Below, piece after piece: positions 55,306 to 63,882 of a stretch of DNA of 64,000 nucleotides. Where the stretch lies: contig NZ_NRIR01000001.1 in assembly GCF_002282855.1 (NCBI RefSeq), forward strand, positions 705,308-769,307, given 5' to 3'. The notes beneath the pieces are model-generated. The model was not told where the DNA came from. It saw only the letters and a program-made list of their open reading frames with translations, and made no database searches. A program made the position numbers and the translations under genes. Within the stretch, counting starts at the first letter, position 1, and each line of letters starts with the position of its first letter. The DNA is from Paraferrimonas sedimenticola. GTDB taxonomy: Bacteria > Pseudomonadota > Gammaproteobacteria > Enterobacterales > Shewanellaceae.

Positions 55306-56682
55306 ATGAACAGCAAACTCTCTAAATTTCTGTGGCTTAGCCCAATTGTTGTGGCGGGACTGGCTTGGTCTTTTTGGCCAAGCGAGGATGACGCTCAAAA
55401 CGCATCTGTCAGCTATCAAACTTCACAAGTCTCTCTGGGAGATATACGCCAAACCATCAGTGCCACAGGCTCGCTTGAGGCGGTAGATGACGTGGTTATC
55501 GGTGCTCAACTGTCGGGCCAAATCACTAAAATCATGGTGGACTTCAACGATGTCGTTGAACAGGGGCAACTGTTAGCGCAAATTGACCCCAGTACCTTTG
55601 AAGCCAAAGTCGCGCAAGCCAGCGCTTTGGTGCTAAAGCAGGAAGCGGACCTCAAGTTACAAGGCATCGCGATTCAGCAGGCTGAAGTTAATCTCGAACA
55701 AGCCAAACGCGACCTGCGCCAAGCCCAAGAGCTGTTTACCAAAAACCACTTGTCCCAAAACGAACTGGACGATATGGCTAGCCAAGCCAAGCTCGCCGAA
55801 TTGGCGCTTAAGCAAGCTCATGCGCAAATGGATGTGCTACAAGCGAATTTGGCCTCTAGCAAAGCCAGCTTGCGACAAAGCCAAATTGACTTGGATCGCA
55901 CCGAGATCCGAGCCCCTATCGATGGCTTTGTGATTAATCGCACCATAGAAGCCGGCCAAACCGTTGCCAGCAGCTACAACACCCCAGAGCTGTTCACCTT
56001 GGCAAAGGATCTGGCCCAAATGGAGATTCACGCCCACATCGACGAGTCGGATATCGGCTTTGTAAAACTCAAGCAAAGCGTCAACTTCAGCGTTGATGCT
56101 CACCCTGAGCGACGATTTCGCGGTCAAGTCACCCAGATTCGCCAAGCTCCGCAAGAAAACTCTGGCGTGGTGAGTTACATCGTCATCATGCAGGCCAACA
56201 ATCCACAAGGCTTATTGCTGCCAGGAATGACTGCCAATCTGACCATCAATGTAGACACTTTGCACCAGGTGCAACGAGTGCCTAGCACGGCGCTGCGCAT
56301 TGGCGAGCGTTTGGGAGCCAAGCAAGCAGATGGACGACCGAATTTGATGCAAACCCTTGAGCAACTGGACCTAAGCGACGAGCAAAAAGCTCAACTGCAA
56401 GCCGGTATGCCAAAGCGTCCGAGTACGCCAAGCAGCAGTGCCCGCAATCAATATCGCCAAAAAATCAGTGCACTTTTAAAAGAAGTCCTGACAGAAGAGC
56501 AGGCGCAACTCAACCGTGACATTCGCGACGGCAAGGTGCGCTTTGCCCATTTGGCACTACTTGAAAATGGTCAGCCGGTGCTCACTCGAGTGCAGTTAGG
56601 TATCAGCGACGACGAACACACAGCTGTGATCAGCCCGGACCTTGGCGAGGCACATGTGATTACTTCAATGGGTCGCAAATAG
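55306..56682 (+). CDS. MacA-like periplasmic adaptor of an ABC exporter
   Basis: A 458-residue membrane fusion protein with an N-terminal anchor (LWLSPIVVAGLAWSFW), lipoyl halves (VVIGAQLSGQITKIMVDFNDVV and IRAPIDGFVINRTIE), and a coiled coil at about residues 100-190. Between the beta-barrel and membrane-proximal domain (about 337-412) is a charged helical insert with two LTxxQ-like motifs, LSDEQ at 356 and LTEEQ at 395. Adaptors of MacA type have at most a short loop there. It is the first gene of a three-gene exporter operon; the ATPase starts one base after its stop. Confidence 0.9.
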   Translation: MNSKLSKFLWLSPIVVAGLAWSFWPSEDDAQNASVSYQTSQVSLGDIRQTISATGSLEAVDDVVIGAQLSGQITKIMVDFNDVVEQGQLLAQIDPSTFEAKVAQASALVLKQEADLKLQGIAIQQAEVNLEQAKRDLRQAQELFTKNHLSQNELDDMASQAKLAELALKQAHAQMDVLQANLASSKASLRQSQIDLDRTEIRAPIDGFVINRTIEAGQTVASSYNTPELFTLAKDLAQMEIHAHIDESDIGFVKLKQSVNFSVDAHPERRFRGQVTQIRQAPQENSGVVSYIVIMQANNPQGLLLPGMTANLTINVDTLHQVQRVPSTALRIGERLGAKQADGRPNLMQTLEQLDLSDEQKAQLQAGMPKRPSTPSSSARNQYRQKISALLKEVLTEEQAQLNRDIRDGKVRFAHLALLENGQPVLTRVQLGISDDEHTAVISPDLGEAHVITSMGRK

Positions 56683-56683
56683 C

Positions 56684-57367
56684 ATGACAGCAGTAATCGA
56701 GTGCCACGGTGTGCACCACAGCTTTACCATGGCGGGAGAGGACTTCCCGGTACTCAAAGACATTTCCTTGAAGATTGAGCCTGGAGAGATGGTGGCGATC
56801 ATGGGGCCTTCTGGCTCGGGTAAATCCACCTTAATGAACTTGATTGGTTGTTTGATGCAACCCAAACAAGGCCAGCTGAAAATCTTGGGCCAAGCCACAG
56901 AAAAGCTTAGCCGCGGTCAGCTAGCCCAGCTTCGCGGCGAGCGTATTGGCTTTGTGTTTCAACAATTCAACCTGCTGGCCCGTACATCAGCGCAAGACAA
57001 TGTCAGCATGCCCATGATGTACAACAACACCCCAAAAGCCGAAGCGCAGCGTAGAGCGCTAGAGTGTTTGGAGTTAGTGGGGCTGTCGGACAAGCTGGCC
57101 AATCACCCCAGCCAACTATCCGGCGGTCAGCAGCAAAGAGTGGCAATTGCGCGAGCCTTGGTGAATCAGCCCGCGATCCTGCTGGCAGACGAGCCCACCG
57201 GTGCGCTCGATAGTAAAACTAGTAGGGAAATCATGGCCTTGTTTCGTAGCCTTAATCGCCAAGGCCAAACCATAGTGATTGTGACTCACGAAATGGAAGT
57301 GGCCGAGCAGGCGGACCGAATTGTGTCAGTTAAGGACGGTCAGTTGTGTCAGGGGGTGCAATTGTGA
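56684..57367 (+). CDS. ABC exporter ATPase (MacB/LolD type)
   Basis: A 227-residue ATPase with Walker A GPSGSGKST near residue 42, Q-loop FVFQQFNLL, signature LSGGQQQRVAIARAL, Walker B ILLADEPTGALDS and switch His in VTHEME. It is a stand-alone ATPase, unlike E. coli MacB, where it is fused to the permease. The stop overlaps the permease start by four bases (GTGA). Confidence 0.95.
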   Translation: MTAVIECHGVHHSFTMAGEDFPVLKDISLKIEPGEMVAIMGPSGSGKSTLMNLIGCLMQPKQGQLKILGQATEKLSRGQLAQLRGERIGFVFQQFNLLARTSAQDNVSMPMMYNNTPKAEAQRRALECLELVGLSDKLANHPSQLSGGQQQRVAIARALVNQPAILLADEPTGALDSKTSREIMALFRSLNRQGQTIVIVTHEMEVAEQADRIVSVKDGQLCQGVQL

Positions 57368-58584
57368 GTAGCATAACCACAGCTTTATTGTCGCTAAAAC
57401 GCAACCTGATGCGCTCGATCCTCACCACGCTGGGAATCATTATTGGAATCAGCGCCGTTATCGTGATGTTTGCCCTCGGTGAGGGAGCCCAACGCCAAGT
57501 ACAAGCGCAAATAGAAAGTCTGGGCAGTAACTTACTAATGGTTCGCAATGGCTCGATCACCAGTGGTGGTGCCAAAGGCGCGGCAGGCACCCGTTCACGT
57601 ATGGAGTTAGCCGACCTCTACGCCATTCAAAAGCAGATCCCCGAAGTGCAAAGTGCCGCCGCTACGGTTAACGGTCAGGCTCAAGTGGTATGGGGTAACG
57701 CCAACTGGAATACCGGTGTGGAAGGGGCGAGCGCTGATATTCTTAGCGCCAATAACTGGCGCTTGAGCGAGGGTCGGGCCTTTAGTGACGCCGAGGTGCG
57801 CTCGGGTGCCAAGGTAGCCTTGATGGGGCAAACCGTGGCCAAGGAGCTGTTTGGCGATGCTAGCCTCGCTCTTGGTGCCAGCGTACGAGTTAACAAGGTA
57901 CCGCTGAAGGTGATTGGATTACTTGAGGGCAAAGGACAGGACATGCGCGGCTACGATCAGGACGACACTCTGATTGTCCCTATCACGACCGCCAATCGAC
58001 GGGTATTGGGTTCGAGCAATGCCAATCGAGTGAAGCGGCTGGTTATCTCGGTGGATAGCTCTGACAACATGGATTACGTTGCCTCAGAGGTTGAGCAGTT
58101 GTTACTGCAAAGGCACCGACTGAGCGCCAACCAATCCAGCGCCTTTAACGTAATGAATCTCTCCGCCATGATGAATACTCGTGCACAAGCCAATCAGGTG
58201 TTCAATTCATTGTTAGCGGGTGTCGCTGCTGTGTCTTTGCTGGTCGGCGGTATTGGCGTGATGAACATAATGCTGGTGAGCGTCACCGAGCGTACTCGCG
58301 AGATTGGTTTGCGGATGGCGGTAGGAGCGCGCCCAAAAGACATATTGGTGCAGTTTCTAGTGGAAAGTGCCCTGCTATGTATATTAGGTGCGATCGTAGG
58401 CGTACTGCTCTCTATGGCGGCAATCTTTGTGATGGAATTCCAGTTCGGCTGGCCGATGGCGACGTCACCACTGATCATGCTCATCAGTGTTTTAGCTACG
58501 GGAATCATAGGTATTGGCTTTGGCTTCTATCCGGCCTACAAAGCGGCCAATCTGGACCCAATTGAAGCATTGCGTTATGAGTAG
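57364..58584 (+). CDS. ABC exporter permease (MacB-type)
   Basis: Start at GTG 57364, preceded by GGGGG and overlapping the ATPase stop by four bases, gives 406 residues; a farther upstream GTG is less likely. There is one N-terminal helix (SILTTLGIIIGISAVIVMFALG), a large MacB periplasmic core domain, and three C-terminal helices including GGIGVMNIMLVSVTERTREIGLRMA. These exporters push peptides, macrolides or lipoproteins outward by a mechanical stroke rather than transporting across the membrane themselves. No TolC-type gene follows. Confidence 0.93.
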   Translation: MSSITTALLSLKRNLMRSILTTLGIIIGISAVIVMFALGEGAQRQVQAQIESLGSNLLMVRNGSITSGGAKGAAGTRSRMELADLYAIQKQIPEVQSAAATVNGQAQVVWGNANWNTGVEGASADILSANNWRLSEGRAFSDAEVRSGAKVALMGQTVAKELFGDASLALGASVRVNKVPLKVIGLLEGKGQDMRGYDQDDTLIVPITTANRRVLGSSNANRVKRLVISVDSSDNMDYVASEVEQLLLQRHRLSANQSSAFNVMNLSAMMNTRAQANQVFNSLLAGVAAVSLLVGGIGVMNIMLVSVTERTREIGLRMAVGARPKDILVQFLVESALLCILGAIVGVLLSMAAIFVMEFQFGWPMATSPLIMLISVLATGIIGIGFGFYPAYKAANLDPIEALRYE

Positions 58585-58626
58585 TCCTGTGAGCTAGACT
58601 TGCTATAAACCAAAACGAGGATCGCT

Positions 58627-59118
58627 ATGGCACACCCATTTGACTCGATGCCGTTACCCGAGGGCGGTAATTTACTCTTTACCCCTTGCCCTGGGACCAA
58701 AGACGAAGATCTCGATGCCTCGCTGGCGCGTCTAAAAAACGCTGGAGCGGTGGCTGTGGTATCCACCACACCTGGTGCCGAGATGGCAAAGCTACAAGTT
58801 GCAGCCTTGCCTCAGAGTTGTGAGAGTTTGGGGCTAGCCTGGTATCACTTTCCCATCAGTGACGACAGTGCCCCTAGCGAGTCATTTGAACAGGCCTTCG
58901 CTGCGAGCAAAGCTGAGGTGTTAGCACTGTTACAACAAGGCGGAACCATTGCGATTCACTGTAAGGGTGGTTCAGGACGCACCGGATTATTGGCGGCGCT
59001 ATTGCGATTAGCGTTGGGGCATGACCCAAAGGTGGTGAAAGCCGAAGTTCAAGCCCTAAGGCCTAAGGCTTTGGTTCATCCAGTGCAGTTGGGATACTTC
59101 GAATCTCAATTGGGGTAA
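58627..59118 (+). CDS. Dual-specificity/tyrosine phosphatase-like protein
   Basis: A 163-residue soluble protein. The active loop HCKGGSGRTG holds Cys112 and Arg118 (CX5R), and the preceding region GLAWYHFPISDDSAP has the expected general-acid Asp. The arrangement resembles the small CDKN3/PTP-like phosphatases found in many proteobacteria. The substrate is unknown. A GAGGA site precedes the ATG. It follows the exporter operon by 42 bases and may be cotranscribed. Confidence 0.85.
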   Translation: MAHPFDSMPLPEGGNLLFTPCPGTKDEDLDASLARLKNAGAVAVVSTTPGAEMAKLQVAALPQSCESLGLAWYHFPISDDSAPSESFEQAFAASKAEVLALLQQGGTIAIHCKGGSGRTGLLAALLRLALGHDPKVVKAEVQALRPKALVHPVQLGYFESQLG

Positions 59119-59147
59119 CAGCTGATTCAGTGCGGAAAACAGGCAAC

Positions 59148-59180
59148 AAAAAAGCGCATTCAAAAGATGCGCTTTTTTGT
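59148..59180. terminator. Bidirectional terminator between the phosphatase and tRNA-Trp genes
   Basis: A stem AAGCGCAT/ATGCGCTT with an A-run on the left and six T on the right. It ends ten bases before the tRNA 3' end, so it serves as the tRNA-Trp terminator on the minus strand. Confidence 0.88.
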
Positions 59181-59189
59181 TGATTTATA

Positions 59190-59266
59190 TGGCAGGGGTG
59201 GAGGGATTCGAACCCCCAACATTCGGTTTTGGAGACCGACGTTCTGCCAATTGGAACTACACCCCT
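59190..59266 (-). tRNA. tRNA-Trp (anticodon CCA)
   Basis: On the minus strand the acceptor AGGGGTG pairs with CACCCCT and the 3' CCA is encoded. The anticodon arm reads TCGGT-CTCCAAA-ACCGA with anticodon CCA, and the T arm has GGTTCGAATCC. The sequence closely follows E. coli tRNA-Trp; the D arm has one extra C, giving 77 bases with CCA. Confidence 0.97.
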
Positions 59267-59361
59267 GCAAATCGAGTTGGCATTATACAAGAGGGTCACC
59301 AAAGGTAAAGGGATTTTTTAGCAAAGCCCCGCCGATTGGCTATTCCGTCTACAATCGCCAT

Positions 59362-60243
59362 TCAAAGACTAGAGTCTAACCAATCGGAAATCCAGTCTTG
59401 AATTAAGTGGGGTGATTTAGCCCAATTGAAATGGTCCATCGGCTTGTTAATGCTGTCTATTTTTTTCGGCAAATGGTGATAGTCGCGCTTGCCCGCCGCA
59501 AATTTATTCGCCAGGTTCTTGGTCGACTGCTGGCTGGCATAGGTATCCCCTTCCACAGTAATTCCGAGCACCGGTAGCTCCCGTGAATTGAACGCTGACT
59601 CATAGTCAAAGCTCGAACCAAGCAGCTCGTATCGGCCGGTGCGCCCACAGTGCCCCCAATCAGCCATAACACTCATGGCCTCTCTGCCGGCAAACCCCAC
59701 TAAGTTGCCAGGAAAGTATCCATTTAGCTTGGCAATCCATGGGAACACTGAGACGATAATTCTCAGGCCAACTTTTTCTAAACCGCTCCAACCTTTGTAG
59801 TGCACCAATCCCGAAGCGACTAAAACAATACCCTGCAGGCTATCTGGATAACGAGCGGCGACTAAGCTCGCCAGTTGCCCGCCTAGACTATGCCCTAGCG
59901 CAATGGCTCGAGTGTTCGGAAAAAGGTCCTGACCTTGGTTGATCACCTGCTGACAATCGAGAACCATGCGCTCGTAGCCAAAATCCCTATCCCGCTTGGG
60001 TTGATACTGAAAACTGCCGTGTCCGCGGTGATCGCTAATCACCACATTCACGCCAAGGGACTGCAACGACTTGGCCAAGGGAATATAAAAGCGCGCCCAC
60101 ACACTCATTGCAGGAAAAATATAGAAGGTGGTATCTGCGTCTTCGGTGGCAAATATCAGGAGAGTCGACGACGTATCGTCATTGTAGTGCATGGCTTGAG
60201 TTTGATATCCAGGGTCGCTCTGGCTCACAACAAGGCTCAACAA
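59362..60243 (-). CDS. Alpha/beta hydrolase (COG4757-like)
   Basis: A 293-residue alpha/beta hydrolase. The oxyanion strand YIFPAMSVWARFY, the nucleophile elbow GHSLGGQLA with Ser, and the late His of PMDHFNW are visible. It resembles predicted hydrolases of the COG4757 group. Substrate unknown. The start is uncertain: TTG at 60243, a GTG five codons later and an ATG at codon 18 are all possible, and none has a strong ribosome site. Confidence 0.8.
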   Translation of the reverse strand: MLSLVVSQSDPGYQTQAMHYNDDTSSTLLIFATEDADTTFYIFPAMSVWARFYIPLAKSLQSLGVNVVISDHRGHGSFQYQPKRDRDFGYERMVLDCQQVINQGQDLFPNTRAIALGHSLGGQLASLVAARYPDSLQGIVLVASGLVHYKGWSGLEKVGLRIIVSVFPWIAKLNGYFPGNLVGFAGREAMSVMADWGHCGRTGRYELLGSSFDYESAFNSRELPVLGITVEGDTYASQQSTKNLANKFAAGKRDYHHLPKKIDSINKPMDHFNWAKSPHLIQDWISDWLDSSL

Positions 60244-60363
60244 TTGATTAACAGATCGGTTCAGTCTAGAGCAAATGGTCTAACTTCGATAGTACTTTCT
60301 AGTTTCTACCTCAAGTGCTTTACTAGGCAATGAGTCTTTCAAGGGGAGTTCAAGCTCAAACTC

Positions 60364-61251
60364 ATGGTCAAGATAACCTATCAGGACATCTACCCTTCCC
60401 AGCCTATGTTGGATAGCAGCCAATTGGCCAGCGCTGGCGAGCTGTTGACTCTGGAATACTTTGAGGCCGAGCCCGATCGCATGCCCGAGCAGGTGTTTGA
60501 CCAGCACCATATACTGATCAATCTCAATGATGCCCCTCACCGCTTGGAAAACTGGCGCGATGGTGAGCACAGAGATTTCACCTATTGTAAAGACGAAATC
60601 ATAGTCACGCCTGCTGGTGTACGCAGTGGTTGGCGCTGGCATGCCAAGTCTAAAGTACTGGTTATCACCATAGCCCCGGCGCAACTTGAGCGTTTCGCGC
60701 AGACTCAAGTGGGCGTGCTACTGGACCAAGCCCAGTTGTCGTCCCTGCCCCAGTTCGAGGACCCAGACATTTGCCGTGCCGGCGAAATGCTGCTCGATGC
60801 CCTTGCCAATAGGCAGCTTGGGTCAGAGTTGATGTTTGAAAGCCTGGCCCGAGTGTTTCTGGTCAAACTGATCCAAAAATACGGCTTGCGGCAACAGGAT
60901 TACGACTTTTCCAGAAGCTTTACCGCCCGCCACTATAAAGCAGTGCTCGACTATGTCGCCGCGCACTTTTCCCACTCCATATTGGTTGAAGATCTGGCAG
61001 CCCAAGCAAACTTAAGCCCGTCTCATTTTGCTGTGTTGTTTAAGCGCACCATGGGACTTAGCCCGATGCAGTTTGTCCTCAATTATCGTCTAGAACAAGC
61101 CAAGCAATTGCTCACCAAGTCAGATAAGCCGCTGATTGATATCGCGATAAGCTGTGGCTTCTCGGACCAAGCGCACTTTTCGAGACAGTTTAAGTCCGAG
61201 CAGAATGAAACCCCGTCGAACTACCGAAAGCGCGTGCAAGTAGGATCGTAG
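60364..61251 (+). CDS. AraC-family transcriptional activator
   Basis: A 295-residue regulator with an N-terminal cupin-like sensing domain and two C-terminal helix-turn-helix motifs, VEDLAAQANLSPSHFAVLFKRTMGLSP and DIAISCGFSDQAHFSRQFKSEQNETP. Such proteins activate genes on binding a small molecule or stress ligand. It lies upstream of and parallel to the hydrolase and NTF2-like genes, which are its most likely targets, and divergent from the COG4757-like hydrolase, which may be a third target. Confidence 0.92.
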   Translation: MVKITYQDIYPSQPMLDSSQLASAGELLTLEYFEAEPDRMPEQVFDQHHILINLNDAPHRLENWRDGEHRDFTYCKDEIIVTPAGVRSGWRWHAKSKVLVITIAPAQLERFAQTQVGVLLDQAQLSSLPQFEDPDICRAGEMLLDALANRQLGSELMFESLARVFLVKLIQKYGLRQQDYDFSRSFTARHYKAVLDYVAAHFSHSILVEDLAAQANLSPSHFAVLFKRTMGLSPMQFVLNYRLEQAKQLLTKSDKPLIDIAISCGFSDQAHFSRQFKSEQNETPSNYRKRVQVGS

Positions 61252-61353
61252 AAATCTTCAAAAGCTTCGCGCTTTCCTTCAAGAAGCCTCTAGCTAAGTT
61301 AGCTAAATTTAGTACCAAGCCAAGCATCTAAACATTTCATTTTGGAGGCAAGA

Positions 61354-62229
61354 ATGAAGACTTGTGTACGATTTTCTCGCGATAACCACAGCTTAGTTGG
61401 CAACCTGTATCTTCCTGATGATTACCAAGCAGGAGCGCCGTTAGCGGCGGTGGTGATTACCGGCGCTTGGACCAGCGTCAAAGAGCAAATGCCCGCAGTA
61501 TACGCCGCCAAATTATCACAACTGGGATATGCTGCACTGACCTTTGACTTTAGTGGTTGGGGAGAGTCCGAAGGTTCGCCCCGTTTTGTTGAAGATCCGA
61601 GCCAGAAAACCAAAGATATTCACGCAGCCGTTGAGTTCCTAAGCCAACGCCCAGAAGTGGATGCCAAGCGTATTGCAGGTCTGGGGATCTGTGCATCTGC
61701 GGGTTACATGGCGGATGTCGCTTCCACCAATCCCCTCGTAAAGACGCTAGCCTTAGTGGCGCCTTGGCTTCACGACCGCACAATTGTTGACCAAGTCTAT
61801 GGCGGCGAGACTGCAGTGAATGAGCTAATCGCACTTGGAGACAAAGCGATGCAAGCGGCGGAACCTATGTTGATCCAGGCTGCGAGTGCTACCAATCAGG
61901 ACTCTTTGATGTATCAGGCACCTTACTACACCGAAGCTGACCGCGGCCTTATCAAAGAGTACGACAATCAATTTAACCTAGCCTCATGGTCACCTTGGTT
62001 GCAATACGATGCTCTCAAGAGTGCTACTCAATTGAAAAAACCTAGCTTAATGGTTCACTCACAACAAGCCGCGATCCCCTTTGGTGCCGAAAAGTATGCA
62101 CAGTTAGCTGGTTCCAATGTTGAACTGGTATGGATAGAAGACGCCACTCAGTTTGACTTCTACGACCAAGACTTTGCCGTAAATGCCGCCATTGATGCAG
62201 CGGCAACCCACCTTAAAGCAAGTTTGTAG
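61354..62229 (+). CDS. Alpha/beta hydrolase (YcjY/dienelactone hydrolase-like)
   Basis: The ATG 61354, behind GGAGG, gives 291 residues; an upstream TTG at 61342 would lie on the ribosome site. The hydrolase core has the DFSGWGESEG strand and the nucleophile elbow GLGICASAGYM, a GxCxSxG form seen in YcjY-like proteins. Substrate unknown. It is six bases upstream of the NTF2-like gene and 102 bases downstream of araC, so the pair forms an operon. Confidence 0.88.
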   Translation: MKTCVRFSRDNHSLVGNLYLPDDYQAGAPLAAVVITGAWTSVKEQMPAVYAAKLSQLGYAALTFDFSGWGESEGSPRFVEDPSQKTKDIHAAVEFLSQRPEVDAKRIAGLGICASAGYMADVASTNPLVKTLALVAPWLHDRTIVDQVYGGETAVNELIALGDKAMQAAEPMLIQAASATNQDSLMYQAPYYTEADRGLIKEYDNQFNLASWSPWLQYDALKSATQLKKPSLMVHSQQAAIPFGAEKYAQLAGSNVELVWIEDATQFDFYDQDFAVNAAIDAAATHLKASL

Positions 62230-62234
62230 GGGAC

Positions 62235-63110
62235 ATGATGAAACAAGCAGATATCGCAGCGCTGAAAAGCCTGGTACACGCCGTCGCTGTGTACGCCGAT
62301 AATGGTGAATTTGACGCCCTTGAGCAACTATTCGCACAAGAGATACTAGTAGACTACAGCTCCCTTAGCGGGGCTGAGGCTGAAGTCAAAAGCCCAGAAG
62401 CGCTGATGACCCAGTGGGCCAGTTTGCTACCAGGCTTTGAGCAAACCTTACATCAGATAGGCACCATCGAGGTGTCGGTGGAAGGTGATCGCGCAAGCGC
62501 TCACGCCAAAGTGGTCGCTGATCACTATGTGAATCAACTGCATTGGCAGGTATCTGGAAGCTATGACTACCAGTTTATCCGCCAACAGCAAGACTGGTTA
62601 ATCAGCGCAATTCAATTCAACTTGGTTGATGAACGAGGCACTCGTGATGTCTTTGCGCCCGCCGCCGCTAACGCCAAAGCGCAACCTGTGGCTTATCTTC
62701 AACGACAGCAATCCCAAGCCGCCGTCAAAGCTTTCCTTCGGTCTCTAGAGTCAAAGGACATGAGTAGTTTTGCCGAATTGTGGGCGGAGGACGTAGTACA
62801 AGACATGCCCTTCTCCCCTGAAGGGCATCCAAAGCGAGTGGTAGGCAAAGCCAACATTCTCGAGCTTTACGCCAACTGGCCAAACGTAGCTAGAGATGCA
62901 GACTTCACCTCAAACCTAGTCTTCTATCCAACCCAAGATCCACAAACCCTGTTTGTCGAGTTTACCGGTGATGTCCAAGTCATACCCACCGGCCGCCACT
63001 ACCAACAAACCTACGCCGCCCTATTCCACGTCGAAAACCAAAAGATCACCCTTTTCCGAGAGTACTACAACCCCGCCCCCTTCTCCTGGGCCTTCGCCCT
63101 AAACGAATAA
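62235..63110 (+). CDS. Protein with two NTF2/SnoaL-like domains
   Basis: A 291-residue soluble protein built from two SnoaL-like halves. The first (about 1-135) opens with LKSLVHAVAVYADNGEFDAL, and the second (about 155-291) has AAVKAFLRSLESKDMSSFAEL and EGHPKRVVGKANILELY. Such cone-shaped domains bind hydrophobic substrates or act as isomerases. The double-domain form next to an alpha/beta hydrolase is unusual. A GGGG site precedes tandem ATG codons at 62235 and 62238; either could be the start. Confidence 0.82.
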   Translation: MMKQADIAALKSLVHAVAVYADNGEFDALEQLFAQEILVDYSSLSGAEAEVKSPEALMTQWASLLPGFEQTLHQIGTIEVSVEGDRASAHAKVVADHYVNQLHWQVSGSYDYQFIRQQQDWLISAIQFNLVDERGTRDVFAPAAANAKAQPVAYLQRQQSQAAVKAFLRSLESKDMSSFAELWAEDVVQDMPFSPEGHPKRVVGKANILELYANWPNVARDADFTSNLVFYPTQDPQTLFVEFTGDVQVIPTGRHYQQTYAALFHVENQKITLFREYYNPAPFSWAFALNE

Positions 63111-63115
63111 ACACA

Positions 63116-63139
63116 AAGCAGCCCACGGGCTGCTTTTTC
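63116..63139 (+). terminator. Terminator of the hydrolase/NTF2 operon
   Basis: AGCAGCCC/GGGCTGCT with a short loop is followed by TTTTTCTTT, just after the NTF2-like stop. Confidence 0.85.
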
Positions 63140-63255
63140 TTTCCCTGTCTAGTCACCAAGGCACGATTTGCCCTAATGACGACTACACTAGACTACAAAT
63201 TGCAGATCTTTCTGAATTGAGCCAGACACACTTTTTGGGACGGTACCTACATGTT

Positions 63256-63282
63256 TTCGAAGAAAGCTCACATGGGGGTGAC
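63256..63282 (+). repeat. 27-base direct repeat, left copy
   Basis: Identical to 63666-63692. The copies begin TTCGAAGAAAGC and end CATGGGGGTGAC, and are 410 bases apart. The internal CTCACATGGGG also occurs in the complement of the nearby 5S gene (63901 region). Confidence 0.8.
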
Positions 63283-63840
63283 AAATTCGTCGGGAACGAA
63301 TTTGAACGCACTTTAGTGCGGCCCGGAGGGTGACCTACAGGGAAGTAGGTCATAAGAGGACCGACGCGCTAGTAGCGGCTTTGCAGTTAGCAACGGGCAG
63401 GTTCATCTTTCCCTGCGAGGAGCCTGGCGGTGTCCAGGCCTTCGCAGAGCTCAGGCCGTTACGCCGGCGAAGGCCAAACTCTTGGCCTTCTTATTCCCGG
63501 CTCCACCCTACTTTACTCGTATCTTCCTGATACTCGCCCTGCGGGTCGCACTCTGTGCGCTCAAAACTGTTCCCGACAGTTTTGTCACATGTTAAGAACT
63601 CGCTTCGCTCGGCTCTTTACTATCCCATTTGAGAGTACATCATCGGACGTCATCTGATATAGATATTCGAAGAAAGCTCACATGGGGGTGACGAGGACCG
63701 AAACGAAGTTTCGCAGCCGAGGAACGCGGAACGAAGTGAAGCGGGGAGTCCTTGCGGCGCTCAGTGTTGATTCGAAGTCATGGAGTAGAGCCCGCAAGGG
63801 ATGACCGCGAGAGTAGGTCAGCGCCGGGCGACGAATACGA
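63283..63840. other. Palindrome-dense mosaic flanking the rRNA operon
   Basis: The stretch contains no credible gene but at least seven compact inverted repeats: AAATTCG/CGAATTT, GCACT/AGTGC, GACCTAC/GTAGGTC (about 63330-63351), CTGCGA..GCCTGG/CCAGGC..TCGCAG (63414-63450), GAAGGCCAA/TTGGCCTTC (63469-63490), AAAACTG/CAGTTTT and CGAAAC/GTTTCG. Short 5S-like pieces recur, such as GGAGCCTGGCGGTG near 63419 and GCGAGAGTAGGTCA near 63807. It looks like rearranged debris or an array of mobile hairpins. Confidence 0.55.
63666..63692 (+). repeat. 27-base direct repeat, right copy
   Basis: An exact copy of 63256-63282. The 383 bases between the copies are rich in hairpins. Confidence 0.8.
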
Positions 63841-63841
63841 A

Positions 63842-63872
63842 AAAAGCCCCTGTCATAAGACAGGGGCTTTTC
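63842..63872. terminator. rRNA operon terminator
   Basis: A strong stem AAGCCCCTGTC/GACAGGGGCTT with loop ATAA. On the minus strand it is followed by six T and lies about ten bases past the 5S 3' end, so it ends the rRNA operon. Confidence 0.9.
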
Positions 63873-63882
63873 AGTATTTGGA

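Noticed and set aside
63256..63692. Insertion sequence or integron based on the direct repeats
   Set aside because: No transposase or integrase frame lies between the repeats, and no target-site duplication or terminal inverted repeat was seen.
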